Assembly (NCBI GenBank): GCA_024695285.1
Contig: JAILIM010000023.1
Location: forward strand, 41,251 to 105,250
DNA: 64,000 nucleotides
Source: Bacteroidales bacterium
Lineage (GTDB): Bacteria; Bacteroidota; Bacteroidia; Bacteroidales; UBA932
Direction of reading: 5' to 3'
The position numbers and the translations under genes were made by a program. The notes under the pieces were generated by a model, which was not told where the DNA came from, did not search any database, and saw only the letters and a program-made list of their open reading frames with translations. Numbering within the stretch: the stretch's first letter is position 1; the number at the start of each line of letters is the position of its first letter. Below, in pieces: positions 6,901-14,457 of the stretch.

Positions 6901-7804
6901 CGAGGCAGCGGGCGGTGGCGGCGGCGAGGCGGGCGTTGTTGAGCACCAGCTGGATGTTGGAGGCGAGGCTGTCGCCGCCGGTGATGTCCTTGATGCGGGC
7001 GAGAAGGAAGGGCGTGGTCTCTTTGCCCTTGATGCCCTTGGCGTTGGCTTCGGCGACGGCCTGGTCGATGGCGGCGTTGATGCGGTCCGGATCCATCGAG
7101 TACTCTTCTGGGATGGGGTTGGTCACGAGCATGCCACCTTTGAGCCCCATCTCCAACTTGGCGCGGAAGGCGGCGGCGAGTTCTTCGGGACTGTCGATGC
7201 GATAGTCCACCCGGAAGCCGCTGCGGCGGGTGTAGAAGGCGGGCAATTCCTCTGTGCCATAGCCGATTACGGGGACGCCCTTGGTCTCGAGATACTCAAG
7301 CGTCAGGCCGAGGTCGAGGATGGATTTGGCGCCGGCGCATATGACCATGACCGGGGTCTGGGCCAGTTCTTCGAGGTCGGCGGAGATATCCATGGTGGTC
7401 TCCGCTCCGCGGTGGACGCCGCCGATACCGCCGGTCGCGAAGACCTTGATTCCGGCCATCGCGGCGATGATCATTGTGGTCGTGACGGTGGTCGCGCCGT
7501 CGGCACCGCGGGCCACGAGCACCGGCAGGTCGCGCCGTGAGGCTTTCGCCACGGCCCGGCCGCTCTTACCCAGGTGCTCTATCTCAGCGCGGCCCAGGCC
7601 CGCCTTGAGGCGGCCGCCGATGACGGCGATGGTCGCGGGCACGGCTCCTGCGTCGCGGATGGTCTGTTCCACTTTCAGTGCCGTTTCCACGTTCTGGGGA
7701 TAGGGCATGCCGTGGGAAATTATGGTGGATTCGAGGGCTACGACGGGGCCGCCTGCAGCGAGCGCCGCCTGCACCTCGGGGGATATGTCGAGGTATTTAT
7801 TCAT
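6893..7804 (-). CDS. psuG: Pseudouridine-5'-phosphate glycosidase
   Basis: PsuG splits pseudouridine 5'-phosphate into uracil and ribose 5-phosphate in the cytosol. The family signatures are all visible: VVALESTIISHGMPYPQN near the N-terminus, GGIGGVHRGAE with TMDISADL in the middle, and TNPIPEEYSMD, plus KGKETTPFLLARI near the C-terminus. At about 303 residues it is normal family length. I prefer the ATG at 7804 (MNKYLDISPEV), which overlaps the kinase stop by 8 nt; an in-frame ATG at 7825 would add seven residues. With the kinase it forms a complete two-step pseudouridine salvage route. The 3' end touches an 11-bp tandem repeat. Confidence 0.93.
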   Translation of the reverse strand: MNKYLDISPEVQAALAAGGPVVALESTIISHGMPYPQNVETALKVEQTIRDAGAVPATIAVIGGRLKAGLGRAEIEHLGKSGRAVAKASRRDLPVLVARGADGATTVTTTMIIAAMAGIKVFATGGIGGVHRGAETTMDISADLEELAQTPVMVICAGAKSILDLGLTLEYLETKGVPVIGYGTEELPAFYTRRSGFRVDYRIDSPEELAAAFRAKLEMGLKGGMLVTNPIPEEYSMDPDRINAAIDQAVAEANAKGIKGKETTPFLLARIKDITGGDSLASNIQLVLNNARLAAATARCLAR

Positions 7805-8681
7805 ACTTGAGTTTCTTGATTTCATCGTTCACGGCTTCGACCGTGCGCATCGCGAGGTTTGCGCAGCGGATTCCGAAGCGGGCGGCATCCACGGCGGAGG
7901 CCTCAGGGCCCGCGTGAACTATGCCGGCCAACAGGGCGTCACCGGCTCCGGTGGTGCTGACCAGGCCTTCCGCGGGCAGGGCAGGCAGGTGGGTTTCCTC
8001 TCCGTCTTCCCGTACCACCAGCCCGTCTGAGCCCCTGCTCACGTAGATCCTGCCAACCTTGGTGCCCAGAGTCCTGCCGGGGGCGAACAGGCCGAGGGAC
8101 TCCGCCTCCAGGCGGTTGCATTTCAGGGCGAAAACCGGGTCCGGATGCAGCCTGGACACACCGAGGGCCTCCTTCAGGCGAGCCGCCTTGGCCGACGACA
8201 CGGCGTCAATGTACAGGGGCGGGATGCAGCATGCCACCAGCAGTCCAAGCGTTTCCGCCGGCAGGTTGGTGTCGGCAACCACGGCGTCGGCGCCGTTGAT
8301 GGCATTCATCCGCCGCTCAAGCCATTCTGGGGTCATCAGGCCCGTGACCGCCATGTCCGCCACGCCGCCGAGCAGCTCGCCGTCGGAATCGTTCACGCTC
8401 ACGAAGCACGCGTTCCGGGCGCCCTTGACCGTCTGGCTGTACTTAGTGCCGATGCCGGACGAGGCGCAGTGCTCCCTGAGCATGCGGCCAAAGCCGTCGT
8501 CGCCGAACACGGTGACGAGTTCCACCTTGTCGCCAAGCAGGGCGAGATTATGTGCAATGTTGCGCCCCACGCCTCCCGGGGACGTGCGTACGTTGCCGGG
8601 ATTGGAGTCCCGGGCCACGAAAGGGACTGCGGTCGTGGCACAGATGTCCACGTTTGCTCCGCCTATGACAAAAACTTTCAT
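7797..8681 (-). CDS. psuK: PfkB-family sugar kinase, probable pseudouridine kinase
   Basis: A 294-residue ribokinase-fold protein. The N-terminal MKVFVIGGANVDI, the Gly-rich SPGGVGRNIAHNLALLG substrate loop and the C-terminal TTGAGDALLAGIV (anion hole and catalytic Asp) are classic PfkB motifs. Coupling to psuG strongly suggests it phosphorylates pseudouridine at the 5' position. A longer frame exists upstream, but the ATG at 8681 begins exactly at the conserved beta strand and follows a TAnnTTTG element by 7 nt. Confidence 0.88.
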   Translation of the reverse strand: MKVFVIGGANVDICATTAVPFVARDSNPGNVRTSPGGVGRNIAHNLALLGDKVELVTVFGDDGFGRMLREHCASSGIGTKYSQTVKGARNACFVSVNDSDGELLGGVADMAVTGLMTPEWLERRMNAINGADAVVADTNLPAETLGLLVACCIPPLYIDAVSSAKAARLKEALGVSRLHPDPVFALKCNRLEAESLGLFAPGRTLGTKVGRIYVSRGSDGLVVREDGEETHLPALPAEGLVSTTGAGDALLAGIVHAGPEASAVDAARFGIRCANLAMRTVEAVNDEIKKLKYE

Positions 8682-8688
8682 AAGTACG

Positions 8689-8696
8689 CAAAGATA
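8689..8696 (-). promoter_or_regulatory. -7 element TATCTTTG for psuK-psuG
   Basis: It matches TAnnTTTG on the minus strand and ends 7 nt before the psuK ATG, implying a leaderless or nearly leaderless mRNA. Confidence 0.55.
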
Positions 8697-8718
8697 ATAA
8701 AAAATAGTTGTTACTGCG

Positions 8719-9045
8719 GCGCAGGTTCCAATAGAGTGACGCATGAGCCCAACATAGCGGACAGGACACTCCGAAAAAGTGGCGCAGGTCCCCAGTACTT
8801 ACGGGGCAGGTTCTCCGGCAGAGTGGCGCAGGTTCCTGTCTCGCTGGTGCAAGTCCACCCACTGTGCGGCGCAGGTCCCCATCACTTTTGGCGCAGGTCT
8901 GTTTCTCTCCGGGGGACTTGCGCCACAAAACAGCGCTCTGGGGCATTCCAACGGTGCAGGTCCTCTATACTTTTTCGGACCTGCTCCACCTTAGCCAGGG
9001 ACCTGCGCCGCGGAGAGCCCAGACTTGCGCCAATGGTAGGAGGGG
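8719..9045. repeat. Cluster of GCGCAGGTC words; right arm of the inverted repeat
   Basis: About a dozen copies of GGCGCAGGTC-type cores in both orientations. From 8805 to 9052 the sequence is the reverse complement of 6318-6563 with few changes, including the segment around AGCGCTCTGG and GTATAGAGGACC. It is non-coding; together with 6335-6600 it brackets psuK-psuG. Confidence 0.8.
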
Positions 9046-9190
9046 CGCTGCAGTAGTATCCTTGCAGCGACGGGATTGTGGAGGTGCTGTCGGTCCTGTC
9101 GCGGAGGGTGGGAGGGGAGTTGCAGTAGTATCCTTGCAGCGACGGGATTGTGGAGGCGCAGCTGATCCTGTCGCGGAGGGAGGAGGGAGG
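9046..9190. repeat. 72-bp repeat family, two inverted copies
   Basis: Two units, 72 bp apart, carry TATCCTTGCAGCGACGGGATTGT. They are the reverse complement of the repeat unit at 5975-6334. They lie directly outside the right arm, as the five-copy array lies outside the left arm. Confidence 0.8.
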
Positions 9191-9233
9191 GAGGGAGGCG
9201 AGGCCAGGAAGGATACATGCCGGAATGCTGGAG

Positions 9234-9390
9234 GTAGCCCGGACCTGCACAGCAGAGGGTGCGGACCTGCGCCGATGGTAGCCCGGACCTGCACAGCAGA
9301 GGGTGCGTACCTGCGCCGATGGTAGCCCGGACTTGCACAGCAGAGGGTGCGGACCTGCGCCGATGGTAGTCCGTACCTGCGTCGCGGAGA
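9234..9390. repeat. 44-bp tandem repeat, three and a half copies
   Basis: Units starting GTAGCCCGGAC repeat every 44 bp, and each consists of two 22-bp halves with the GGACCTGC core. This extends the GCGCAGGTC word family. No gene is supported between 8700 and 9546. Confidence 0.85.
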
Positions 9391-9422
9391 GCGACATCTT
9401 AGTCTATTAATGTAAAATAAAC

Positions 9423-9453
9423 TTGACAAATTGTAAAAAATATTTTACCTTTG
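9423..9453 (+). promoter_or_regulatory. Promoter for the membrane protein/XRE pair
   Basis: TACCTTTG at 9446-9453 matches the -7 consensus and TTG at 9423-9425 lies 20 bp upstream of it, close to the -33 position. The A/T-rich spacer contrasts with the GC-rich repeats to the left. The 5' UTR would be about 90 nt. Confidence 0.5.
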
Positions 9454-9546
9454 ACCTCGAATACTTGACCTTCCCTGAGAATGGTTGACACTTCTGGGGT
9501 GGTTTAACTAGATTTATTCACAAAAACTTTTGCTCCCGAAAACGAA

Positions 9547-9948
9547 ATGAAACTGTTACCGCACTATGTCAACATCGCCGCAATATGTTGGCTGATCCTT
9601 TGGGCCATCGTACGCAGCACCCTTCCTTTCTTCCTTCCCCAGCCGCCGGAGTGGCCTCTCTGGACAATCATCTTGAATGTGATTGCTTTGGGCCTGGCTT
9701 GCTTCTCCGCGGAAAAGGTCGAAGACGAGATGATCAATCAATTGAGATTGAAGTCAATAGCTTTTACAGCCGGATTGTATTTGTTAATCCACATTTCCTG
9801 GTTTTTCCTGTCCCTGACAAGCCTTCCTGAAATGTTGATAGATTTCTTCAAAATGCTTTCAGAGGATGCCGGTATCTGGTTTTTCCTCTATCTGATTATC
9901 TTGAAAATCCGTATATTTGCCGTTGGCAGGAGGATGGCAAATGACTAA
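9547..9948 (+). CDS. Four-helix membrane protein of unknown function
   Basis: A 133-residue protein with hydrophobic segments at about 8-30, 40-55, 70-92 and 105-125 and no catalytic motif. It overlaps the downstream XRE regulator by 8 nt (ATGACTAA). Small multi-helix membrane proteins coupled to a short XRE regulator are common in bacteria; the membrane partner is often under control of that regulator. Function unknown. Confidence 0.75.
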   Translation: MKLLPHYVNIAAICWLILWAIVRSTLPFFLPQPPEWPLWTIILNVIALGLACFSAEKVEDEMINQLRLKSIAFTAGLYLLIHISWFFLSLTSLPEMLIDFFKMLSEDAGIWFFLYLIILKIRIFAVGRRMAND

Positions 9949-10141
9949 CAACATCAGGATAGAGCGATTGAAACTAGGCCTGACCCAGGAGGAACTTGCG
10001 GACAGGCTTGATGTGAGCCGGCAGACGGTCAATGCCCTGGAAAAGGGCAAGTACTGTCCGTCCACCATCCTTGCTCTGAAATTGTCCCGTCTTTTCGGAA
10101 TCCCCGTCAACGATTTCTTCTCGCTCGACGAAACTGATTAA
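9941..10141 (+). CDS. XRE-family HTH transcriptional regulator
   Basis: A 66-residue, single-domain Cro/C1-type helix-turn-helix: [37 protein letters not shown], followed by the typical fifth helix ([16 protein letters not shown]). It has no second domain. The start at 9941 is chosen because the HTH begins immediately after it and it overlaps the preceding stop. It probably regulates its own operon. Confidence 0.9.
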   Translation: MTNNIRIERLKLGLTQEELADRLDVSRQTVNALEKGKYCPSTILALKLSRLFGIPVNDFFSLDETD

Positions 10142-10155
10142 GCGGAAAAAGTTCC

Positions 10156-10163
10156 TATCTTTG
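10156..10163 (+). promoter_or_regulatory. -7 element TATCTTTG for the suf operon
   Basis: It matches TAnnTTTG and ends 9 nt before the sufB ATG. No clear -33 TTTG is seen, so the site is tentative. Confidence 0.45.
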
Positions 10164-10172
10164 CAGGATACA

Positions 10173-11699
10173 ATGAGTACAGCACAAGAGTTAAAGGAAC
10201 TCCAGGCACAGGAGTACAAGGAAGGCTTCGTGACCGAAGTCGAGCAGGAGTATGTGCCGAAGGGTCTGAACGAGGATATAATCCGCCTGATTTCAGCGAA
10301 GAAGGAGGAGCCGCAATGGCTGCTGGACTTCCGTCTGGACGCCTTCCGGAAGTGGCAGCAGATGAAGGAGCCCCACTGGGGGCACCTGAAGTTGCCGAAG
10401 ATTGATTATCAGGACATTATATATTACGCAGCCCCCAAGAAAGACAGCGGGCGTCCCAGGGAAATCGACCCCAAGCTGATGGAGACTTTCGACAAGCTGG
10501 GCATCCCGCTGAGGGAGAGGAAAGTGCTGGCCGGCGTCAAGTCCAAGGAGGCGTTCACCGGCGACACACCCGGCGTCAAGTCCAAGGAGGCTCTGACCGG
10601 CGACAGTGCCGGAGCGTCCCGCGAAGTGGCGGTCGACGCCGTCTTCGATTCCGTCAGTGTCGCGACCACCTTCCGCAAGACGCTGGCCGACAAGGGGATA
10701 ATCTTCTGCTCCTTCTCCGAGGCAGTGAAAGAGCACCCCGACCTCGTGCGCAAGTACCTCGCCACCGTTGTGCCCGCAGGGGACAATTTCTTCGCGGCGC
10801 TCAACTCCGCAGTGTTTTCCGACGGCTCCTTCTGCTACGTGCCCCGGGGCGTCGAGTGCCCGATGGACCTGAGCAGCTATTTCCGCATCAACGCCGCCGG
10901 CACCGGCCAGTTCGAGCGTACGCTCATAGTCGCCGATGAAGGCGCGAAGCTCAGCTACATGGAAGGCTGCACCGCCCCGATGCGCGACGAGAACCAGCTG
11001 CACGCCGCGGTGGTGGAAATCATAGTCGAAAAAGACGCCGACGTCAAGTACAGTACCGTCCAGAACTGGTATCCCGGCGACGCCCAGGGCCGCGGCGGCA
11101 TACTTAACCTCGTGACCAAGAGGGGCTTATGCCGCGGCACCAACGCCCACCTCAGCTGGACTCAGGTGGAGACCGGCTCCGCAGTGACCTGGAAATACCC
11201 CAGCACCATACTCAAGGGGGACTACAGCTCCTCGGAGTTCTACAGCGTGGCCATGACCGGCAACTATCAGCAGGCCGACACCGGCACCAAGATGATACAT
11301 CTGGGGCGCGGCACCCGCAGCCGCATCGTGTCCAAGGGCATCTCCGCCGGGCACAGTGAGAACAGCTACCGCGGCCTCGTGCGCATAGGCCCCGGAGCGG
11401 CCGGCGCCCGCAATTTCTCGTCCTGCGACTCCCTGCTCATAGGTTCGCAGTGCGGTGCGCACACCTTCCCCGTGATAAAGAATTTCTGCCCGCAGGCGGT
11501 GGTGGAACACGAAGCCACGACCTCCAAGATCAGCGACGACCAGCTCTTCTACTGCGGCCAGCGGGGCATAGGCTCCGAAGATGCAACTGCCTTGATAGTA
11601 GGTGGTTACGCCAAAGAGGTTCTCAGCCGCCTGCCCATGGAGTTCGCCGTTGAGGCCCAGAAACTGCTGAGCGTGTCCCTGGAGGGGGCAGTCGGATGA
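10173..11699 (+). CDS. sufB: Fe-S cluster assembly protein SufB with inserted tandem repeat
   Basis: SufB is the scaffold subunit of the SufBC2D complex that builds Fe-S clusters in the cytosol. This 508-residue copy shows [45 protein letters not shown] and the C-terminal core SQCGAHTFP with [21 protein letters not shown], including the conserved cysteine used for cluster assembly. At about residues 120-146 it carries two 13-residue repeats ([13 protein letters not shown], then [13 protein letters not shown]) just before [11 protein letters not shown] know no equivalent in ordinary SufB. The ATG at 10173 is preferred over an upstream TTG. The stop overlaps the next start (ATGA). Confidence 0.93.
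   Translation: MSTAQELKELQAQEYKEGFVTEVEQEYVPKGLNEDIIRLISAKKEEPQWLLDFRLDAFRKWQQMKEPHWGHLKLPKIDYQDIIYYAAPKKDSGRPREIDPKLMETFDKLGIPLRERKVLAGVKSKEAFTGDTPGVKSKEALTGDSAGASREVAVDAVFDSVSVATTFRKTLADKGIIFCSFSEAVKEHPDLVRKYLATVVPAGDNFFAALNSAVFSDGSFCYVPRGVECPMDLSSYFRINAAGTGQFERTLIVADEGAKLSYMEGCTAPMRDENQLHAAVVEIIVEKDADVKYSTVQNWYPGDAQGRGGILNLVTKRGLCRGTNAHLSWTQVETGSAVTWKYPSTILKGDYSSSEFYSVAMTGNYQQADTGTKMIHLGRGTRSRIVSKGISAGHSENSYRGLVRIGPGAAGARNFSSCDSLLIGSQCGAHTFPVIKNFCPQAVVEHEATTSKISDDQLFYCGQRGIGSEDATALIVGGYAKEVLSRLPMEFAVEAQKLLSVSLEGAVG
10533..10610 (+). repeat. 39-bp tandem repeat inside sufB
   Basis: Two 39-bp in-frame copies, each starting GGCGTCAAGTCCAAGGAGGC, encode the GVKSKEA-TGD repeats. Confidence 0.85.
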
Positions 11700-12295
11700 C
11701 CTGGGTTGAAATCATATCGGCCGTGCTCGGCCTGAGCTGCGTCTTCCTTGCAGGGCGAGGCTCCAAGTACAACTTCTGGGTGGGGTATGTCTACAACATA
11801 TTCCTGTTCATGCTGTTCTGGCACCAGCACCTCTACAGCGCCATGCTGATCCAGCCTGTCGCCTTCGCCATCAACGCCTACGGCCATTGGCGCTGGACGC
11901 ATCCCAAAGAGGAAGAAAAGAACACCAAGGGCGACCTCCGCATCGGCACCATAAGTTTCGGCATATGGCTGAACATAATCACCGTCGTGGTCCTATGCGG
12001 CATTCTGTGGGCAAAGGCCCTGCAGTGGCTCCCGGGGCGCTGGCCGGACGTTTTCGCCCCCGACCCCTCCCCGTACCTGGATTCCTTCATCCTGATGGCC
12101 ACGCTCCTGGCCCAGTTCCTCAGCGCCCGCAAATGCTGGGAATGCTGGATACTCTGGTTGCTGATCAACACGGCCAACATAATACTCTACATCAGCGCGG
12201 GACTCTACGTCATGCCGATAGTGAGCGCCTTGTACCTCGCCAACGGCATCTGGTCCCTCGTGAGCTGGAAACGCAAATACAACAAACATGAATGA
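11696..12295 (+). CDS. pnuC: PnuC-type nicotinamide riboside/vitamin transporter
   Basis: A 199-residue inner-membrane protein with about seven hydrophobic segments and the PnuC pattern of tryptophans and asparagine: W-x2-W near [25 protein letters not shown], then [16 protein letters not shown]. The family moves nicotinamide riboside, thiamine or related compounds by facilitated diffusion coupled to phosphorylation. Its cargo cannot be read from this sequence. It sits between sufB and sufC, overlapping both (4 and 8 nt), which is not the usual suf gene order. Confidence 0.82.
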   Translation: MTWVEIISAVLGLSCVFLAGRGSKYNFWVGYVYNIFLFMLFWHQHLYSAMLIQPVAFAINAYGHWRWTHPKEEEKNTKGDLRIGTISFGIWLNIITVVVLCGILWAKALQWLPGRWPDVFAPDPSPYLDSFILMATLLAQFLSARKCWECWILWLLINTANIILYISAGLYVMPIVSALYLANGIWSLVSWKRKYNKHE

Positions 12296-13040
12296 CATAC
12301 TGCTTGAAATAAAGGACCTGCACGCCGGTGTCGAAGGCAGGGAAATCCTGAAAGGGGTGAACCTCACCATACGCCGCGGCGAAGTGCATGCGGTGATGGG
12401 GCCCAACGGAGCCGGAAAGTCCACCCTGAGCGCCGTGCTTGCGGGGCGAGCCGACTACACCGTCACTTCAGGATCAGTCACTTACGACGGCCGCGACCTG
12501 CTCGCGATGCCCCCGGAGGAGCGCTCCTGGGCCGGCATTTTCCTGAGCTTCCAGTACCCCGTGGAGATACCCGGAGTCAGCATAACCAACTTCATGAAGG
12601 CCGCCCTGAATTCCCGCCGCAAGGCGCAGGGCCTGCCCGAGCTCAAGCCGGCCGATTTCCTGAAGCTGCTGAAGGAAAAGATGGCGCTGGTGCAGATGAG
12701 GGGCGAATTCGCCAAGCGTGAGGTCAACGTGGGCTTCTCCGGAGGCGAGAAGAAGCGCAACGAAATTTTCCAGATGGCCATGCTGGAGCCTGTCCTCAGC
12801 ATACTCGACGAGACCGACAGCGGCCTGGACGTGGACGCCCTGCGCATCGTAGCCGACGGCGTGAACCGCCTCCGCACGCCGGAAACGGCCTCCATCGTGA
12901 TCACACACTACCAGCGCCTGCTGGAGTACATAGTGCCCGACGTGGTCCATGTGCTCAAGGCAGGCCGCATCGTGCGCACAGGCGGACGCGAACTGGTGGA
13001 CCTCATAGAAACCCAGGGATACGACAGCATCGATGGATAA
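12288..13040 (+). CDS. sufC: Fe-S cluster assembly ATPase SufC
   Basis: A 250-residue ABC-type ATPase: Walker A GPNGAGKST, the SufC-specific Q-loop FLSFQYPVEIPGVS, signature FSGGEKKRNEI, Walker B LSILDETDSGLD, and H-loop VITHYQRLL. It powers conformational change in the SufBCD complex. It overlaps pnuC upstream and sufD downstream by 8 nt each, so translation is tightly coupled. Confidence 0.96.
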   Translation: MNDILLEIKDLHAGVEGREILKGVNLTIRRGEVHAVMGPNGAGKSTLSAVLAGRADYTVTSGSVTYDGRDLLAMPPEERSWAGIFLSFQYPVEIPGVSITNFMKAALNSRRKAQGLPELKPADFLKLLKEKMALVQMRGEFAKREVNVGFSGGEKKRNEIFQMAMLEPVLSILDETDSGLDVDALRIVADGVNRLRTPETASIVITHYQRLLEYIVPDVVHVLKAGRIVRTGGRELVDLIETQGYDSIDG

Positions 13041-13596
13041 TCACGTTTACATAGCAGGACTCGATCCCGTGCCCACTTTCCTCAGCCTGGACGCGGGAGA
13101 GGCGCTGCGGATGACCCTGATCATCCCGGAAGGGACGGATTTCGAGCACTCGCTGGAAATCCTCCTCGACGGCCCCGGCGCATCGCTCGACCTTGCCGGC
13201 GCCTGGCGCTGCTCCTCCAGTGAAAAGGTCCGGCTGCAGGTAATCGTGCGCCACAATGCCCCCGGATGCACTTCGGAGCAGCTTTTCAAGGGCGTCGTGG
13301 GCGGAAGCGCCAGGGCGGAATTCGACGGCCTCGTCTATGTCGCGCCCGGTGCCGCAAAGACGGAAGCCCATCAGCAGTGCCACTCGCTGCTCCTCTCGGA
13401 AGGCGCCTTCGCCGAGGCCCGTCCCCAGCTGGAAATCTACGCCGACGACGTGAAGTGCTCCCACGGCGCGACCACAGGCTATCTCAATCCCGAGGAACTC
13501 TTCTATATGCGCAGCCGCGGCATCCCCGAGGCGGAAGCGCGTGCAATGCAGGTCGAGGCCTTCCTCGCTCCGATACTGAACAGGGCAGAGTTATGA
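13033..13596 (+). CDS. sufD: Short SufD-like protein (C-terminal part only)
   Basis: At 187 residues this is well under half of normal SufD length (about 400-450). It keeps the C-terminal half of the beta-helix and the functional core: AHQQCHSLLLSEGA, then EIYADDVKCSHGATTGYLNPEELFYMRSRGIPEAEA with the conserved Cys/His of the SufB-SufD interface. The N-terminal helical domain and first half of the beta-helix are missing. The start overlaps sufC by 8 nt and no leftover coding upstream is possible, since sufC occupies that space. It may be a natural mini-SufD; a degenerating gene seems less likely given the intact operon. Confidence 0.85.
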   Translation: MDNHVYIAGLDPVPTFLSLDAGEALRMTLIIPEGTDFEHSLEILLDGPGASLDLAGAWRCSSSEKVRLQVIVRHNAPGCTSEQLFKGVVGGSARAEFDGLVYVAPGAAKTEAHQQCHSLLLSEGAFAEARPQLEIYADDVKCSHGATTGYLNPEELFYMRSRGIPEAEARAMQVEAFLAPILNRAEL

Positions 13597-14414
13597 CAGT
13601 ACGCACCTGCACTAAAGTTAATGTCGGCCTGAACGTGCTCCGGCGCCGCCCGGACGGCTACCACGACTTGGAAACGCTCTTCGTGCCGTACTACGGCTAC
13701 AGCGACCTGCTCACCATAGAACCGGCGGAGCACCTCGGCATCACCATCGAGCGCGAAGGCGGAGTGGACTGGGATCCCATGCAGGACCTCACAGTCCGCG
13801 CCTGGCGTCTCCTGAAGGCCGATTTCCCACAGCTCCCGGAAGTCTCCATACACCTTGAAAAGCACTCCCCGGTCGGCGCCGGGCTCGGCGGAGGCTCGGC
13901 GGACGCGGCCTTCATGCTCCGGGCGCTCAACGACCTGGCAGGCCTCGGCCTGGACTCCGAAGCCCTCGCCTCCTACGCCTCCCGTCTCGGCTCCGACTGC
14001 AGTTTTTTCATCAAGATGAGAAAACTGCCAAGTTCCCCGGTCGCTGACGCTCCGGACCTCTATCAACCAATGTTCGCAAGCGGCCGCGGAGAGATCCTCG
14101 AGCCCTTCGACATCGACCTGTCCGGCTACACCCTGAAGGTCGAAATCCCCACGGACTCTGCCGGCAACCCCGTCTCCGTCAGCACCCGCGAAGCCTACGG
14201 CGGCATCGTGCCCCGCGAGCCTTCGCTCCGTCTCCGCGAAACCCTGCAGCTTCCTGTCGAAGAATGGCGCGGCAAAGTCGTAAATGACTTCGAGTCAACG
14301 GTTTGCCCCCTGCACCCCGAAATCCCCGCCCTCATCGACGATTTCTACGCCCGCGGCGCGGTTTATGCAGCAATGTCAGGCTCCGGATCCTCCGTTTTCG
14401 GCCTTTTTAAATAA
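13593..14414 (+). CDS. ispE: 4-diphosphocytidyl-2-C-methyl-D-erythritol kinase
   Basis: IspE phosphorylates CDP-methylerythritol in the MEP isoprenoid pathway. The 273-residue protein has the substrate motif KVNVGLNVLRRRPDGYHDLETLF, GHMP ATP loop PVGAGLGGGSADAA, SDCSFFI, and the C-terminal MSGSGSSVFGLF. About fifteen residues between SDCSFFIKM and FASGRGEI (RKLPSSPVADAPDLYQ) look inserted relative to family members I know. It overlaps sufD as ATGA. The pairing with suf makes sense in that later MEP enzymes (IspG, IspH) need Fe-S clusters. Confidence 0.92.
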   Translation: MTVRTCTKVNVGLNVLRRRPDGYHDLETLFVPYYGYSDLLTIEPAEHLGITIEREGGVDWDPMQDLTVRAWRLLKADFPQLPEVSIHLEKHSPVGAGLGGGSADAAFMLRALNDLAGLGLDSEALASYASRLGSDCSFFIKMRKLPSSPVADAPDLYQPMFASGRGEILEPFDIDLSGYTLKVEIPTDSAGNPVSVSTREAYGGIVPREPSLRLRETLQLPVEEWRGKVVNDFESTVCPLHPEIPALIDDFYARGAVYAAMSGSGSSVFGLFK

Positions 14415-14443
14415 AAAAGGCGACAACCTATCCGGAAAATACT

Positions 14444-14451
14444 TACCTTTG
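14444..14451 (+). promoter_or_regulatory. -7 element TACCTTTG
   Basis: It matches TAnnTTTG and ends 6 nt before the ATG at 14458, implying an ultra-short 5' UTR. Confidence 0.5.
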
Positions 14452-14457
14452 CATTTC

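Noticed and set aside
6564..8804. Invertible promoter switch around psuK-psuG
   Set aside because: The promoter lies inside the putative invertible segment with its genes, and no site-specific recombinase gene is present in the window; inversion by homologous recombination remains possible but not a classical phase switch.
8864..9325. Plus-strand ORF whose product resembles the minus-strand repeat ORF at 5369-6568
   Set aside because: The similarity only reflects the inverted DNA repeat; the remaining sequence is low-complexity and the frame has no independent support.
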